A DNA stretch of 64,000 nt, taken from NCBI RefSeq assembly GCF_022012415.1, contig NZ_JAKLTR010000010.1:62001-126000 (forward strand). Direction: 5' to 3'. The stretch comes from Terrimonas ginsenosidimutans. GTDB lineage: Bacteria; Bacteroidota; Bacteroidia; Chitinophagales; Chitinophagaceae. This document shows positions 8,945 to 17,490 of the stretch, piece by piece. Both the position numbers and the translations under genes were made by a program. A model generated the notes under the pieces. The model had not been told where the DNA came from. It did no database searches and was given only the letters and a program-made list of their open reading frames with translations. The stretch's first letter is position 1; every line of letters starts with the position of its first letter.

Positions 8945-9304
8945 ACAGCAATCGTTTTTGTTTACAGTTAGATTCTAAAAAAGTTACAGTGTACCCATTT
9001 GCTACCCGGTACCGGCAGGAATATCATTTTTCAATGATGGCCTGTGTCGAAAATCACAGACCTTATTATACAAACAAGAAAAAGATTAAGCCGCTATCGG
9101 CAACTCCGTTTTTAAAACGAGACGTTCTAAAAACAGACACTACCAACATCCAGCTTGTTCTTTTCTCAGTCGGACAATTGTAATTCCGCTGTTAAGTTGT
9201 CTAAATTTTATTACACAGGGAACGAAAACGTCCGCTTTTTTTACGAAAACGTTTTCTAAAACGAAGAAAAAAACAATACCTTGGCCGAAAGTTGAACCTT
9301 TATC
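8945..9304. other. Divergent control region between susC and lacI-type gene
   Basis: A 360-base AT-rich spacer between divergent genes. It contains a perfect palindrome (listed separately), a related half site GAAAACGTCC near 9224-9233 and an AAAACGAGACGTTCTAAAA stretch near 9113-9131 that resembles a degenerate second operator. No RNA gene or further ORF of substance was seen; the 64-codon frame at 8989-9183 has no family resemblance. Confidence 0.55.
9245..9256. promoter_or_regulatory. Probable LacI-family operator (palindrome)
   Basis: GAAAACGTTTTC is a perfect 12-base palindrome with the central CG typical of LacI/CcpA-type operators. It lies 48 bases before the regulator's ATG and about 20 bases before a TACCTTGG element (9277-9284) resembling the Bacteroidota -7 box, so it would cover the -33 region. 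This suggests autoregulation and possibly control of the divergent susC. Confidence 0.6.
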
Positions 9305-10312
9305 ATGAAATCAGTGAACCTGAAAGAGCTTGCCCTGCAACTGAATTTATCTATCTCAACCGTCTCAAAAGCACTTAACGATAGCTATGAGATCACACCC
9401 GAAACAAAAAGGCGCGTACAGGAACTTGCAGATGCGCTGCACTATCAACCCAACCCGTATGCCCGCAGTTTGCGCAAGCAAAAGAGCAAAACGATCGCAG
9501 TGATCATTCCCGAGATCGCCAATAACTTTTTTACGTTAGCTATTAATGGTATTGAGTCCATTGCCCGGCAACACGGCTATCACGTGCTGATCTATCTCAC
9601 GCATGAAGACTATCAAAAGGAAGTAGAGATCACACAACTGCTTCAGAACGGACGCGTAGACGGAGTATTGATGTCCCTTTCTTCCAATAACAATGAGAAT
9701 GAACATCTTTATGATCTGCATAAGAAAATGCTGCCCCTTGTGTTCTTTGACCGGGTGTTTGAAGACCTTGAAGCAGCTAAAGTGACAACGGATGATTATG
9801 AAAGTGGGTATAAGGCAACTGCTCACCTGATAGAACAGGGGTGTCGCCGTATTGCCCATCTCGCCATACCAAAGGATCTTTCCATTGGCAAAAAGAGAAT
9901 GCAGGGATATATGCAGGCATTGAATGATCATCAGATCCCTGTTCAGGAAGATCTTATCATCGCCTGTACAGATAATCAGCAAATGAATTATGCATTTATC
10001 CGTGAGCTGATGGAAAGAAAAGACCGGCCGGATGGAATTTTTGCATCAGTCGAAAAACTTGCTATCAATACATACCAGGCTTGCGCGGAGCTTCACATAC
10101 CTATTCCTGAAGAAGTAAAAGTGATCAGCTTTGCAAACCTTGAAACAGCTGCATTTCTTAACCCGTCACTTACAACGATCACTCAGCCTGCATTTGAAAT
10201 AGGTAAACAAGCTGCTTCTATTTTGTTCGAAGCAATCAAAATGAAAAATATTAAAAATCATTACTCGATCCTGAAATCAGTATTGATCAAAAGGAAGTCA
10301 ACCGGATGCTAA
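9305..10312 (+). CDS. LacI family transcriptional regulator
   Basis: A 335-residue repressor-type protein. The N-terminal helix-turn-helix with hinge is visible: NLKELALQLNLSISTVSKALNDSYEIT, TKRRVQELADALHYQPNPYARSL. The periplasmic-binding-protein-like sensor domain follows, with IAVIIPEIANNFFTLAINGIE, DGVLMSLSS, a VFFDRVF segment, and the C-terminal LTTITQPAFEIGKQAASILFEAI typical of the family. Divergent from the SusC/SusD unit, it most likely senses a sugar related to the transported glycan. The regulator family is clear; the effector is not. Confidence 0.95.
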   Translation: MKSVNLKELALQLNLSISTVSKALNDSYEITPETKRRVQELADALHYQPNPYARSLRKQKSKTIAVIIPEIANNFFTLAINGIESIARQHGYHVLIYLTHEDYQKEVEITQLLQNGRVDGVLMSLSSNNNENEHLYDLHKKMLPLVFFDRVFEDLEAAKVTTDDYESGYKATAHLIEQGCRRIAHLAIPKDLSIGKKRMQGYMQALNDHQIPVQEDLIIACTDNQQMNYAFIRELMERKDRPDGIFASVEKLAINTYQACAELHIPIPEEVKVISFANLETAAFLNPSLTTITQPAFEIGKQAASILFEAIKMKNIKNHYSILKSVLIKRKSTGC

Positions 10313-10326
10313 AAGGAATAGATATC

Positions 10327-10692
10327 TCAGGCCTTTTTTGTTCCTTTCTCCCTTTGCCTGCGCTCCTCACGGAACAAAGTTGAGGTTGTAAAGGAAAGGA
10401 TCAGGCTGAAGAGTAGTCCATGCCAGAAACTATCCACCTGGAAATTTTTGATCCACTCGCCGGCGATTAGTACCATCAGGGTGTTGATGACAAAAATGAA
10501 TAAGCCGAAGGTGAATATGGTCAGAGGCAGGGTGACCAGGATCAGTAACGGGCGGAGAAATACGTTCAACAGACCAAGTACGATTGCAAATATGATGGCC
10601 GTACCATAACTTTTGATATGAACGCCCGGCAATACCTGCGAAAGTATATAAGCGATCGCCGCAATGACGAGGAGATGAAGGATCAGTCTCAT
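10327..10692 (-). CDS. Phage holin family protein (YvlD-like, 4 TM helices)
   Basis: A 121-residue very hydrophobic protein with about four transmembrane segments: LILHLLVIAAIAYILSQVL, AIIFAIVLGLLNVFLRPLLI, TLPLTIFTFGLFIFVINTLMV and a last helix LLFSLILSFTTSTLF. The LNVFLRPLL and LPLTIFTFGLF pattern is that of the membrane family named mycobacteriophage holin superfamily IV, chromosomal examples of which are small inner-membrane proteins of unknown role; there are no phage genes nearby. Convergent with the LacI-type gene, 14 bases apart. Confidence 0.85.
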   Translation of the reverse strand: MRLILHLLVIAAIAYILSQVLPGVHIKSYGTAIIFAIVLGLLNVFLRPLLILVTLPLTIFTFGLFIFVINTLMVLIAGEWIKNFQVDSFWHGLLFSLILSFTTSTLFREERRQREKGTKKA

Positions 10693-10803
10693 AAGCCAAA
10701 AGTATCTAAAAGTTTCAATGTTGAATAGTTAAAAACGCTAAAAGTTAGCCCTCGCGGGTATGCGGCAAATTCGTCATTGCTAAACGACCGAACACCACGA
10801 TCA

Positions 10804-11679
10804 TTACAACCCCGTTACCGCTTGCCCTAACGCTCTCCAATCGGTTATCCCTTTAAAGCCGGCCTTCTCTCCTATTAACGAGAAAATATCTTTCGAGGTT
10901 CTCCCTTCATTTCTCAGGAAATTGATCGACGTCGCACCGGCCGACTTGGAAAATTTCTGTCCGTCAGATGAGGATAATAAAAGATGATGGAAAAAATGCG
11001 TCTCTGAAAATGCTGGCCTGTTCATGATCTGGGCGAGAAAGAGTTGCGCGAGGGTGGACGGCAGCAGGTCAGCTCCCCGTACGATCAGATCGACCTTCCA
11101 GAACAGGTCATCCATCAACGAAGTCAGCTGGTAAGCGGGATATCCATCTCTCTTCCGGACTATAAAGTCATACATATTCTTCGGCAATTGCTGGCTTATC
11201 TGATCACCCGAAACCCCGATGATCGTTAATGGCCGCTCATCGGTATATAAACGCCAGGCAGCGCCAGGTGTATCTAAAGGAATATTCTTATGACGGCAGG
11301 TTCCGGGATATATACTGTCAATCCCATCTGAGGCAAGCTGCGTTCGTGAGCAGGTGCAGGCAAATAGTGCATTCATGCTCCTCAGCTCAGATAAAGCTTT
11401 TTCATATAGGCTCATCCGTTGTCTTTGTGAAAAAGAAACTTCGAACGAGGCTGCATTGACAGGCCCCTTATCAAAAGGTATGTCGAGATATGCCAGTGTA
11501 TCAAAGACATCCTGTATGTATCCTGGCTGTACGCGCTCCCTGTCCATATCATCTATCCGTAGCAGGATGCCTGCACCGGATCGCCTTGCGAGGTATGCAG
11601 TAACGGCGAACGATAAAACATTGCCGAGATGCAGAAAACCACTTGGAGTTGGGGCCAGACGTGTTTGGCGGTATACCAT
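10804..11679 (-). CDS. gluQ: Glutamyl-Q tRNA(Asp) synthetase (GluQRS)
   Basis: At 291 residues this matches GluQRS, which is the GluRS catalytic core without an anticodon-binding domain and attaches glutamate to queuosine-34 of tRNA-Asp. Visible motifs are the HIGH-type HLGN at residues 17-20, the zinc ligands CTC at 108-110 with YPGTC at 124-128, RGADLL at 201-206, and the KMSKS-type KFSKS at 242-246. Full GluRS would be about 500 residues. The start MVYRQTRLAPTPSG is standard for the family. No linked partner gene. Confidence 0.9.
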   Translation of the reverse strand: MVYRQTRLAPTPSGFLHLGNVLSFAVTAYLARRSGAGILLRIDDMDRERVQPGYIQDVFDTLAYLDIPFDKGPVNAASFEVSFSQRQRMSLYEKALSELRSMNALFACTCSRTQLASDGIDSIYPGTCRHKNIPLDTPGAAWRLYTDERPLTIIGVSGDQISQQLPKNMYDFIVRKRDGYPAYQLTSLMDDLFWKVDLIVRGADLLPSTLAQLFLAQIMNRPAFSETHFFHHLLLSSSDGQKFSKSAGATSINFLRNEGRTSKDIFSLIGEKAGFKGITDWRALGQAVTGL

Positions 11680-11910
11680 TTGTGTCTTTTAACAGCTTTA
11701 AAGATAACGCTGCCTGCCGGTCTGACAAATACCATGGACGTACGCTGCATCCGACTGTGTAAAACGATCCTCACCCGGGAATCTAATTACACAGCGACTG
11801 TCTACAGGAAATAACTGCGCCCCTTCCTGACCGCCATCGACCATAGGAGCTACCGCGATTTCGGAGCCAGACCAATAAGGTTCAGTTTTTGATACAAAAA
11901 GAAAAACTCT

Positions 11911-12231
11911 GTGATGGCAAAGCTCGACGAAAATGACGCTGCACGCCTGCGTACATATGAAGACCAGAAAATTGAGCAGGAAATTCACCGCAAACTGTCT
12001 GCGGTGATGGGGTGGGATACATCAGATGTTCAAACAACGGTGCAGGACAGTTCAGTGGTATTATCAGGCACCGTCGCGGATACGAAAGCAGCGGAACAAA
12101 CAGTTCTGGTTGTATTTACCGTAAAAGGAGTCAGGAAGATCGATAACAAGATAAAGATCCGGAGAGAAAGCGCTGCCTCCAGCATGGCATCGATGACGAA
12201 TGATGATCAGGAGAAAGAAAAAGACGAATGA
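11911..12231 (+). CDS. BON domain protein
   Basis: A 106-residue protein with one BON domain at about residues 18-87: EQEIHRKLSAV, VQTTVQDSSVVLSGTVADTKAAEQTVLVVFTVKGVRKIDNKIKI, then an acidic tail. BON domains bind phospholipid or other surfaces and are common in osmotic-shock proteins. No signal peptide is visible. The frame opens with GTG at 11911 directly followed by ATG at 11914; either may be the start. The end of the gene abuts the phospholipase D-type gene, so the two are probably co-transcribed. Confidence 0.8.
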   Translation: MMAKLDENDAARLRTYEDQKIEQEIHRKLSAVMGWDTSDVQTTVQDSSVVLSGTVADTKAAEQTVLVVFTVKGVRKIDNKIKIRRESAASSMASMTNDDQEKEKDE

Positions 12232-12235
12232 TGAT

Positions 12236-13390
12236 ATGTCCACCAGATATACACCGAACAACAACATAAAACTCGTACATAGCGGCAGTGATTTTTTTGA
12301 TACTGTGTGCAGGATGGTAGATTCAGCGCGGCATACCATCCATCTGCAGACATATATTCTTGGTGATGACACAACCGGCACCAGGATCGTTAACTGCCTG
12401 ATAGCTGCGGCAAAAAGAAATGTCCAGGTATATGTTCTCGCGGATGGGTATGCATCGCAGGATCTTTCTGAGAAGACCCAACTGGAAATGAAAGACGCCG
12501 GGATCAATTTCCGGTTTTTCGAGCCGCTGATCCAAAGCAGGCATCTTTATTTTGGCCGGCGCCTTCACCATAAGATCATCGTAACAGATGCCCGGTTTTC
12601 TCTTGTAGGAGGGCTGAATATTGCAGACCGTTACAACGATCTGCCGGATACACCTGCGTGGCTCGACGTCGCGCTCTTTACGGATGGATCCGTTTCTGCT
12701 GAATTGCACAAGATCTGCGAAGAATTGTGGGCGAAGAAAAGACGCTCCCGCAAAAGGAAGCCTGATAAACACAGCTACACGGAAACAGACACACAGCATC
12801 ATATTTCTGTCAGGGTAAGGAGGAATGACTGGGTCAAACGAAAGCAGGAGATCACCAGAACCTATACGGAGGTCTTTAGATCAGCACAACATTCAATCAC
12901 TATTGTCTGCGCTTACTTTTTGCCCGGAACCAAATTCCGGCAGCTTTTAAAGAAAGCAGCAGCAAGAGGCGTTAAGATTCGCGTGGTGATGGCATCTATA
13001 TCGGATGTACCTGTTTCAAAATATGCCGAACGATACCTGTATCGCTGGATGCTCCGTCATCATTTTGAACTGTACGAATACCAACCAACTGTTCTTCATG
13101 CGAAAATGGCCATTGCCGATGATGAATTCCTTACCATTGGTTCCTACAACATCAATAACATCAGCCGTTATGCCAGCATTGAATTAAACCTCGATGTTAA
13201 GGACAACCATTTTGTCAATTCTGTAAGCAAAGAAATAGAGCAGATCATTACAGAAAAATGCATTGCCGTTACATCATCGACGTACAAAACGAAATTATTC
13301 TCCGTAAAACAATTTTTCCAATGGAGTGCATTTCAAATGGTAAGGATGATGATGACGGTAAGTACGTTCTACTTCAGGCAACGCGAGTAA
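12236..13390 (+). CDS. Phospholipase D-like protein (cardiolipin synthase type)
   Basis: About 384 residues from the ATG at 12236, with two HKD catalytic motifs: H112-K113-D118 in LHHKIIVTDARFSLVGGLN and H288-K290-D295 in LHAKMAIADDEFLTIGSYN. Two motifs in one chain is the cardiolipin synthase/PLD arrangement, transferring phosphatidyl groups. It lacks the N-terminal membrane helices of ClsA and is closer to ClsB-like soluble forms. Between the two halves is a highly basic KKRRSRKRKPDK stretch. An in-frame ATG at 12200 overlaps the BON gene by 32 bases; the 12236 start is preferred but not certain. Confidence 0.85.
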   Translation: MSTRYTPNNNIKLVHSGSDFFDTVCRMVDSARHTIHLQTYILGDDTTGTRIVNCLIAAAKRNVQVYVLADGYASQDLSEKTQLEMKDAGINFRFFEPLIQSRHLYFGRRLHHKIIVTDARFSLVGGLNIADRYNDLPDTPAWLDVALFTDGSVSAELHKICEELWAKKRRSRKRKPDKHSYTETDTQHHISVRVRRNDWVKRKQEITRTYTEVFRSAQHSITIVCAYFLPGTKFRQLLKKAAARGVKIRVVMASISDVPVSKYAERYLYRWMLRHHFELYEYQPTVLHAKMAIADDEFLTIGSYNINNISRYASIELNLDVKDNHFVNSVSKEIEQIITEKCIAVTSSTYKTKLFSVKQFFQWSAFQMVRMMMTVSTFYFRQRE

Positions 13391-13503
13391 AGGCACTGAA
13401 CGGAAAGGGGTGACCCAAGAACATATTCCGTTATAATTGGATCTTCGCTGCGGTTGTTCTAAACGCCGGAACTATTCAATGCCACGAAAAGTATTCGCGC
13501 CTA

Positions 13504-14520
13504 TCAGCGGCCATTTGCGAATATTCGCGTCAAAAAAGATTTAGTCGTATTCCTGTCCCAGGCTTCAAAACGGCCGCGCTGAACAACCATATTATTGGCC
13601 CCGGGCCGGTCACAGTAATAATAGAAGGCAAAGCGCGCATGCGGATTGTCCCAGCCGGCTATCTGGCCAAAGCGGATCACATTGAAAAGAAGTGTGTCAT
13701 TCCGCTTGTCGACGGTATAATAACCTGCGGCAAATTGTTCGAGGTCGCGCACTTCATCCTTATTTTCAACAAGATCGAGTAGCGAATCCTGGCGGGGGAA
13801 CCAGGCAAAATCCATTTTATCATTCCTGTCAAACACGGAACGATAGGCGATGTGATACCCATTCCCATCACGAACGGTAACCTGCCACAGCAACGTATTA
13901 AAAAGTGTTGGAGTGGTGAAGTATTCATCTGCCGGCAAATGCTGCGCCTCCAGGTTTCTGCGAACAGCTTTATCTGTATCCCATTTGTTATAAAGTGCAT
14001 AGAAAAGATAGATCACGCTCAGCCCAATACCTATCTTCCAAAAAAGCGGCCGCCGGAGATTGTTTCTCCGGATGATGAGCAATAGCAACGCAGCAAAAAA
14101 AGGCCAGACCGAGAATAACGGATCAGCAACGTATAACACATTAAAGGAAAACCTGGCTGAAGAAAATGGCTCAAACCAGCCTGTACCATACGCATTGAAA
14201 CTGTCTATGAATACATGAACGAACATATTCACACCAAACAGCAGGATCCACCGCTTTAAACTCATCGACCGGTCGCGGAACATCCTCGCCCCTAACTGCG
14301 CAAGCAGTAAAGAAACAACGATCACAAACAGCAGTGAATGCGTAATGCCGCGGTGAGCCACGATATCTTTTGTATCGCTCAGAAAAAATGCCGCAATAAA
14401 ATCAATATCCGGAATACTTTGAGCAATAGCACCGATCAGCATGGCTTTTTTACCCAACTGCCTTCCGGCAACAGCTTCGCCGATACAGGCACCAAGAACG
14501 ATATGCGTTAAAGAATCCAA
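13504..14520 (-). CDS. YdjM/DUF457-type membrane-bound metal-dependent hydrolase
   Basis: A 338-residue membrane protein. The N-terminal domain matches the LexA-binding inner-membrane hydrolase family: MDSLTHIVLGACIGEA, a PDIDF motif, then AHRGITHSLLF with conserved His, and HVFIDSFNAYGTGWFEPFS. About five hydrophobic segments follow through LFYALYN, then a soluble C-terminal region that is common in Bacteroidota members. Its substrate is not known. The 3' end overlaps a short repeat-like sequence that encodes the last residues (see findings). Confidence 0.85.
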   Translation of the reverse strand: MDSLTHIVLGACIGEAVAGRQLGKKAMLIGAIAQSIPDIDFIAAFFLSDTKDIVAHRGITHSLLFVIVVSLLLAQLGARMFRDRSMSLKRWILLFGVNMFVHVFIDSFNAYGTGWFEPFSSARFSFNVLYVADPLFSVWPFFAALLLLIIRRNNLRRPLFWKIGIGLSVIYLFYALYNKWDTDKAVRRNLEAQHLPADEYFTTPTLFNTLLWQVTVRDGNGYHIAYRSVFDRNDKMDFAWFPRQDSLLDLVENKDEVRDLEQFAAGYYTVDKRNDTLLFNVIRFGQIAGWDNPHARFAFYYYCDRPGANNMVVQRGRFEAWDRNTTKSFLTRIFANGR

Positions 14521-14582
14521 TACCTTTTAAATTAATAAGTACAAAAGCCTTACCAGTTAGAGATCATTCGTCCCGCTATTAT

Positions 14583-14590
14583 TACTTTTG
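14583..14590 (+). promoter_or_regulatory. Possible -7 element of the HEAT-like gene
   Basis: TACTTTTG fits the Bacteroidota -7 consensus TAnnTTTG and lies 42 bases before the ATG at 14633. No good TTG was seen 19-20 bases upstream, so the call is tentative. Confidence 0.4.
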
Positions 14591-14632
14591 TGACCAGAAA
14601 TAATTTGTTGCCAGCCGTAAAAATAATTTCCG

Positions 14633-15229
14633 ATGGACGCATTGACAAAAAAACATCTTGAGAATCTTCATAATACAGATGCCAATTCAAGATATGAGTC
14701 TTTTCAATATCTGATCAAGGAAACCCAGCAACCCGTGGATTGGGCTTATGATGTATGGAATGATCTGCTGAAAATGCTGAAAGAGGGAGATAATCACCAG
14801 CGATCGATCGCTGCTCAACTCCTCAGCAACCTGGCTAAGAGCGATCCAGAAGAGCGGATGAAAACGGATCTTGATAAACTGATGGAAGGCACGAAGGATG
14901 AAAAATTTGTAACTGCAAGACATACGCTGCAATCACTATGGAAACCTGCACTTGTTTCTCCCGTCATGCGGGACCTGGTCGTCTCCAAACTTTCTGAACG
15001 GTTCAGGTCGTGCAAAAGCGAAAAAAACTATACACTGATCCGTTATGATATAACCGAAGTACTTCGGAAAATATATAACAGTCAGAAGAACGAGAATGTC
15101 AGAAAAATATCAATTGATCTGATTGAATCCGAGCCTGACCCTAAGTATCAAAAAAAGTACATGTCTGTATGGACCAGCCTCATCCGGGCGGAAAAAAAAG
15201 CAGCGGCAAAAAAAGAAGGAGAGTCCTGA
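14633..15229 (+). CDS. HEAT-repeat-like protein of unknown function
   Basis: A 198-residue, all-helical, charged protein without signal peptide. Segments such as WAYDVWNDLLKMLKEGDNHQRSIAAQLLSNLAKSD and TARHTLQSLWKPALVSPVMRDLVVSKLSERF look like paired HEAT-type helices, and the tail is lysine-rich. HEAT-like repeats generally mediate protein or nucleic-acid binding. I do not recognise a specific family. It ends 2 bases from the convergent desaturase gene. Confidence 0.65.
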   Translation: MDALTKKHLENLHNTDANSRYESFQYLIKETQQPVDWAYDVWNDLLKMLKEGDNHQRSIAAQLLSNLAKSDPEERMKTDLDKLMEGTKDEKFVTARHTLQSLWKPALVSPVMRDLVVSKLSERFRSCKSEKNYTLIRYDITEVLRKIYNSQKNENVRKISIDLIESEPDPKYQKKYMSVWTSLIRAEKKAAAKKEGES

Positions 15230-15231
15230 AC

Positions 15232-16263
15232 TCAGGCTTCCTTCAGTTCAGGCTTAGGTCCATACTTACGTAAGAAATCTTTTTTGGAATCGTGATAGGA
15301 AGCTACCACCCCTATTTTGTACATACAGTAAATATAGATCCACGCGAGGTCTATCTGGTTAGGTAAGAATCCGGCTCTTGCGCTTCCGGGATACAGGTGG
15401 TGATTATTATGCCATTCTCCGGCAAATAGGCCAGGTCTTGTCTGATTGATGGATAAGTTGCTTCTGTCAAAGTCTATCCCGTCAACGTGCATTTCCTTCC
15501 CTTTTCCATGGCCGGTGTAATTGAATCCGCGTACTCCAACAAACCAGATCATCGCTGCGGAAAACATTGCACAGGCAAGACCATGTCCGCCGATCAGGAA
15601 AAAGGCAGCATACCAGAAAGCCCAGTTCAGGATCCATAAAGTGATCGTGTATAAGGGAGTGGCAACAGAGCCCCATTTCTGGTACTGCTTATAGGTATTG
15701 ATGCTGACACCGGTATGCTTAAGGAATTTCGCAACACGGCCATAGTCCGCTTCATTAAGGTCTTTCGAAATGCTTTGATGGTTTACATCGGAAAGCATGC
15801 AGTACATAAATCCACCCTGTGGATTGTAGGGATCACCCGGCTGGTCGGATTTTGCATGATGCACATGGTGAGAGACCACATAGATCTCTTCCGGGAATGT
15901 CTTGATCACAAGATTCTGGGTCATCAACCGCCAGATTGGATGACGGAACTGGTAGGCTTTATGGGTACAGAAACGGTGAAACCAAATGGTACCGTGGGTT
16001 CCCATGATGATCATCGTGTATAGCACGATTGCTCCCACCAGCCACCAGGAAAAATAAAACCAGAAGAAAAAAATAAGAAATGGCAACATACAGACAGCCA
16101 TCGCCCAGCTGATAAGGGAGATCCAGTTTTTCCTGGACTTAAAAATATTGATCCTGGAAAATGCTTCTGCCCAAAGCTGACGTGTCGAAGGAACGATCAG
16201 TTCGCCCTTTTCATCACTCCAACCATAAGAAGGTTTCTGCAGGATATTGTCTATAAATGCCAT
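15232..16263 (-). CDS. Acyl-CoA/fatty acid desaturase (delta-9 type)
   Basis: A 343-residue membrane di-iron desaturase with the three histidine boxes HRFCTH (96-101), HHVHH (132-136) and HNNHH (285-289), spaced as in stearoyl-CoA desaturase-like enzymes, plus hydrophobic segments at about 51-90 and 203-245. It introduces a cis double bond into acyl chains for membrane fluidity, which matches the cold-shock-domain gene directly upstream, though co-regulation is only inferred. Stops of this gene and the HEAT-like gene are 2 bases apart with no terminator between them. Confidence 0.94.
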   Translation of the reverse strand: MAFIDNILQKPSYGWSDEKGELIVPSTRQLWAEAFSRINIFKSRKNWISLISWAMAVCMLPFLIFFFWFYFSWWLVGAIVLYTMIIMGTHGTIWFHRFCTHKAYQFRHPIWRLMTQNLVIKTFPEEIYVVSHHVHHAKSDQPGDPYNPQGGFMYCMLSDVNHQSISKDLNEADYGRVAKFLKHTGVSINTYKQYQKWGSVATPLYTITLWILNWAFWYAAFFLIGGHGLACAMFSAAMIWFVGVRGFNYTGHGKGKEMHVDGIDFDRSNLSINQTRPGLFAGEWHNNHHLYPGSARAGFLPNQIDLAWIYIYCMYKIGVVASYHDSKKDFLRKYGPKPELKEA

Positions 16264-16294
16264 GTCCTCAAAACGGGGTTATTGATAATAAATT

Positions 16295-16318
16295 GCCCCG
16301 CCAGAAACTGGACGGGGC
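16295..16318 (-). terminator. Terminator-like hairpin after the cold-shock gene
   Basis: On the minus strand GCCCCGTCCAG / CTGGCGGGGC forms a 10-11 bp stem with a 3-base loop and one mismatch, followed by AATTTATTATC. It lies 21 bases after the cold-shock protein stop and before the desaturase start; the weak T tract suggests partial termination. Confidence 0.6.
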
Positions 16319-16338
16319 TAATTTCTTTATAAGAAAAA

Positions 16339-16785
16339 TCAGATTTTGCTAACGTTGATCGCTGAAGGTCCACGATCTCCCATCTCCACTTCAAAACTCA
16401 CTTTATCGCCCTCATTCAGCGGCTCTTTCAAGTTGTTGATGTGTACGAATATACGCTGACCGGTTTCTTTGGCCATGATGAAACCAAAACCTTTCGCCAA
16501 ATTAAAAAAGGATACTGTTCCTGTAAGTATCGGGTCATCTACATGCAAACGCTTTGGAACACCAATTTCAATATCCTCGGTGTTGAACACTTTTGCTTTG
16601 CTTGGGTCAGGAGGTGTTGAAGAGATGTTTCCATTCTCATCAATATAGGCCATCATCTCCTCGAGACTTTTGCCTTTCTTCGCCCCTGCTTTACGTTCTT
16701 CCTTTCTTTCCTCTTTCTCCTGTCTTTGTTTTTGCTTCTTTTTTTCCTTTTCTTTTTTGTTGAATGATTCTTTTGATTTCGCCAT
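16339..16785 (-). CDS. Cold-shock domain protein with basic N-terminal extension
   Basis: A 148-residue protein. The C-terminal 65 residues form a cold-shock domain: TGTVSFFNLAKGFGFIMAKETGQRIFVHINNL holds the RNP1-like GFGFI and RNP2-like IFVHI motifs. The first 40 residues are almost all Lys, Glu, Arg and Gln and probably form a charged helix; this longer CspA-derived layout is common in Bacteroidota. It likely binds single-stranded RNA or DNA and may act as RNA chaperone. Confidence 0.92.
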   Translation of the reverse strand: MAKSKESFNKKEKEKKKQKQRQEKEERKEERKAGAKKGKSLEEMMAYIDENGNISSTPPDPSKAKVFNTEDIEIGVPKRLHVDDPILTGTVSFFNLAKGFGFIMAKETGQRIFVHINNLKEPLNEGDKVSFEVEMGDRGPSAINVSKI

Positions 16786-16844
16786 AGTTTACTTTAAGTT
16801 TCCGATTATTGTTATATAAGATGGTTTAAAATCGATTGCAAATA

Positions 16845-17105
16845 TTATTTGGTGCCGGTTGCTTCAAGCTTTGTGAATTCCGCGCCATTAAAGATCCTGG
16901 CAAGATCAGTATTGCCTGAAGAGCTGAACTCATCAAACTTGGTTTCACTGACGATCCTCCAAAGATTTTTGCGGCTCAGTTCACCATAATCAGGTTCTTC
17001 GATGAACAAGCCGAGGAATGGCTTCCTTGTCTTGAAATTGATACGCACAGGTGTATTTTTTTTCATCTTCGTTTTAAGAAACTTTTCTATATCCTCGTTG
17101 TTCAT
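16845..17105 (-). CDS. Small conserved-type protein of unknown function
   Basis: An 86-residue protein with the pattern TPVRINFKTRKPFLGLFIE, LSRKNLWRIVSE and LARIFNGAEFTKL. I recall similar 80-residue proteins in Sphingobacteriia and Chitinophagia genomes, often mislabelled, without known role. The fold is probably a small beta barrel. Its ATG overlaps the stop of the upstream small gene by four bases (ATGA at 17102-17105), so the two are translated together. Confidence 0.65.
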   Translation of the reverse strand: MNNEDIEKFLKTKMKKNTPVRINFKTRKPFLGLFIEEPDYGELSRKNLWRIVSETKFDEFSSSGNTDLARIFNGAEFTKLEATGTK

Positions 17106-17413
17106 ATTCTTGTATTTAATACTGAGCCAATGTTTGCGTCATTTTCAGAAGATATATTGATCCAGTTAAAAACGGACAATTCACTCCTGAGGTCTATCGG
17201 AAGATCCTGTGAGATCTTTCTTTCAAGCACCTGACAATATTCTTTCGAAAATTTATTGGTCAGTGTTACGTAATAATTGATAATATAGAGCACATGATGA
17301 CCATTGAAACGGTCAAATGCGCGGCGGCTCGGCGCCCTGTCAACCGCATCAGACATTTTATCGCTTTCCCATTGATAGAACTCGCCGATCATATCTTCTT
17401 TCTGATACTGCAT
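17102..17413 (-). CDS. Small protein of unknown function
   Basis: A 103-residue protein with no recognised domain, signal peptide or membrane segment. It is mainly helical with a central NGHHVLYIINYYVTLTN segment. The four-base overlap with the next small gene supports it being real and suggests a two-gene unit. It sits next to an RRM gene and a cold-shock gene. Confidence 0.6.
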   Translation of the reverse strand: MQYQKEDMIGEFYQWESDKMSDAVDRAPSRRAFDRFNGHHVLYIINYYVTLTNKFSKEYCQVLERKISQDLPIDLRSELSVFNWINISSENDANIGSVLNTRI

Positions 17414-17490
17414 CTGTAATGTTTGATAATAAATGAAGAAATCCTACCCGCAGAAACCAACGTTTCAATTTCTACTATTCAAAATCAACA

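Noticed and set aside
8989-9183. 64-codon frame between susC and the LacI-type gene
   Set aside because: Lies in the control region, no family match and no ribosome-binding site.
10327-10692. Prophage remnant because of the holin-family label
   Set aside because: No other phage genes nearby; this family is common as chromosomal membrane protein.
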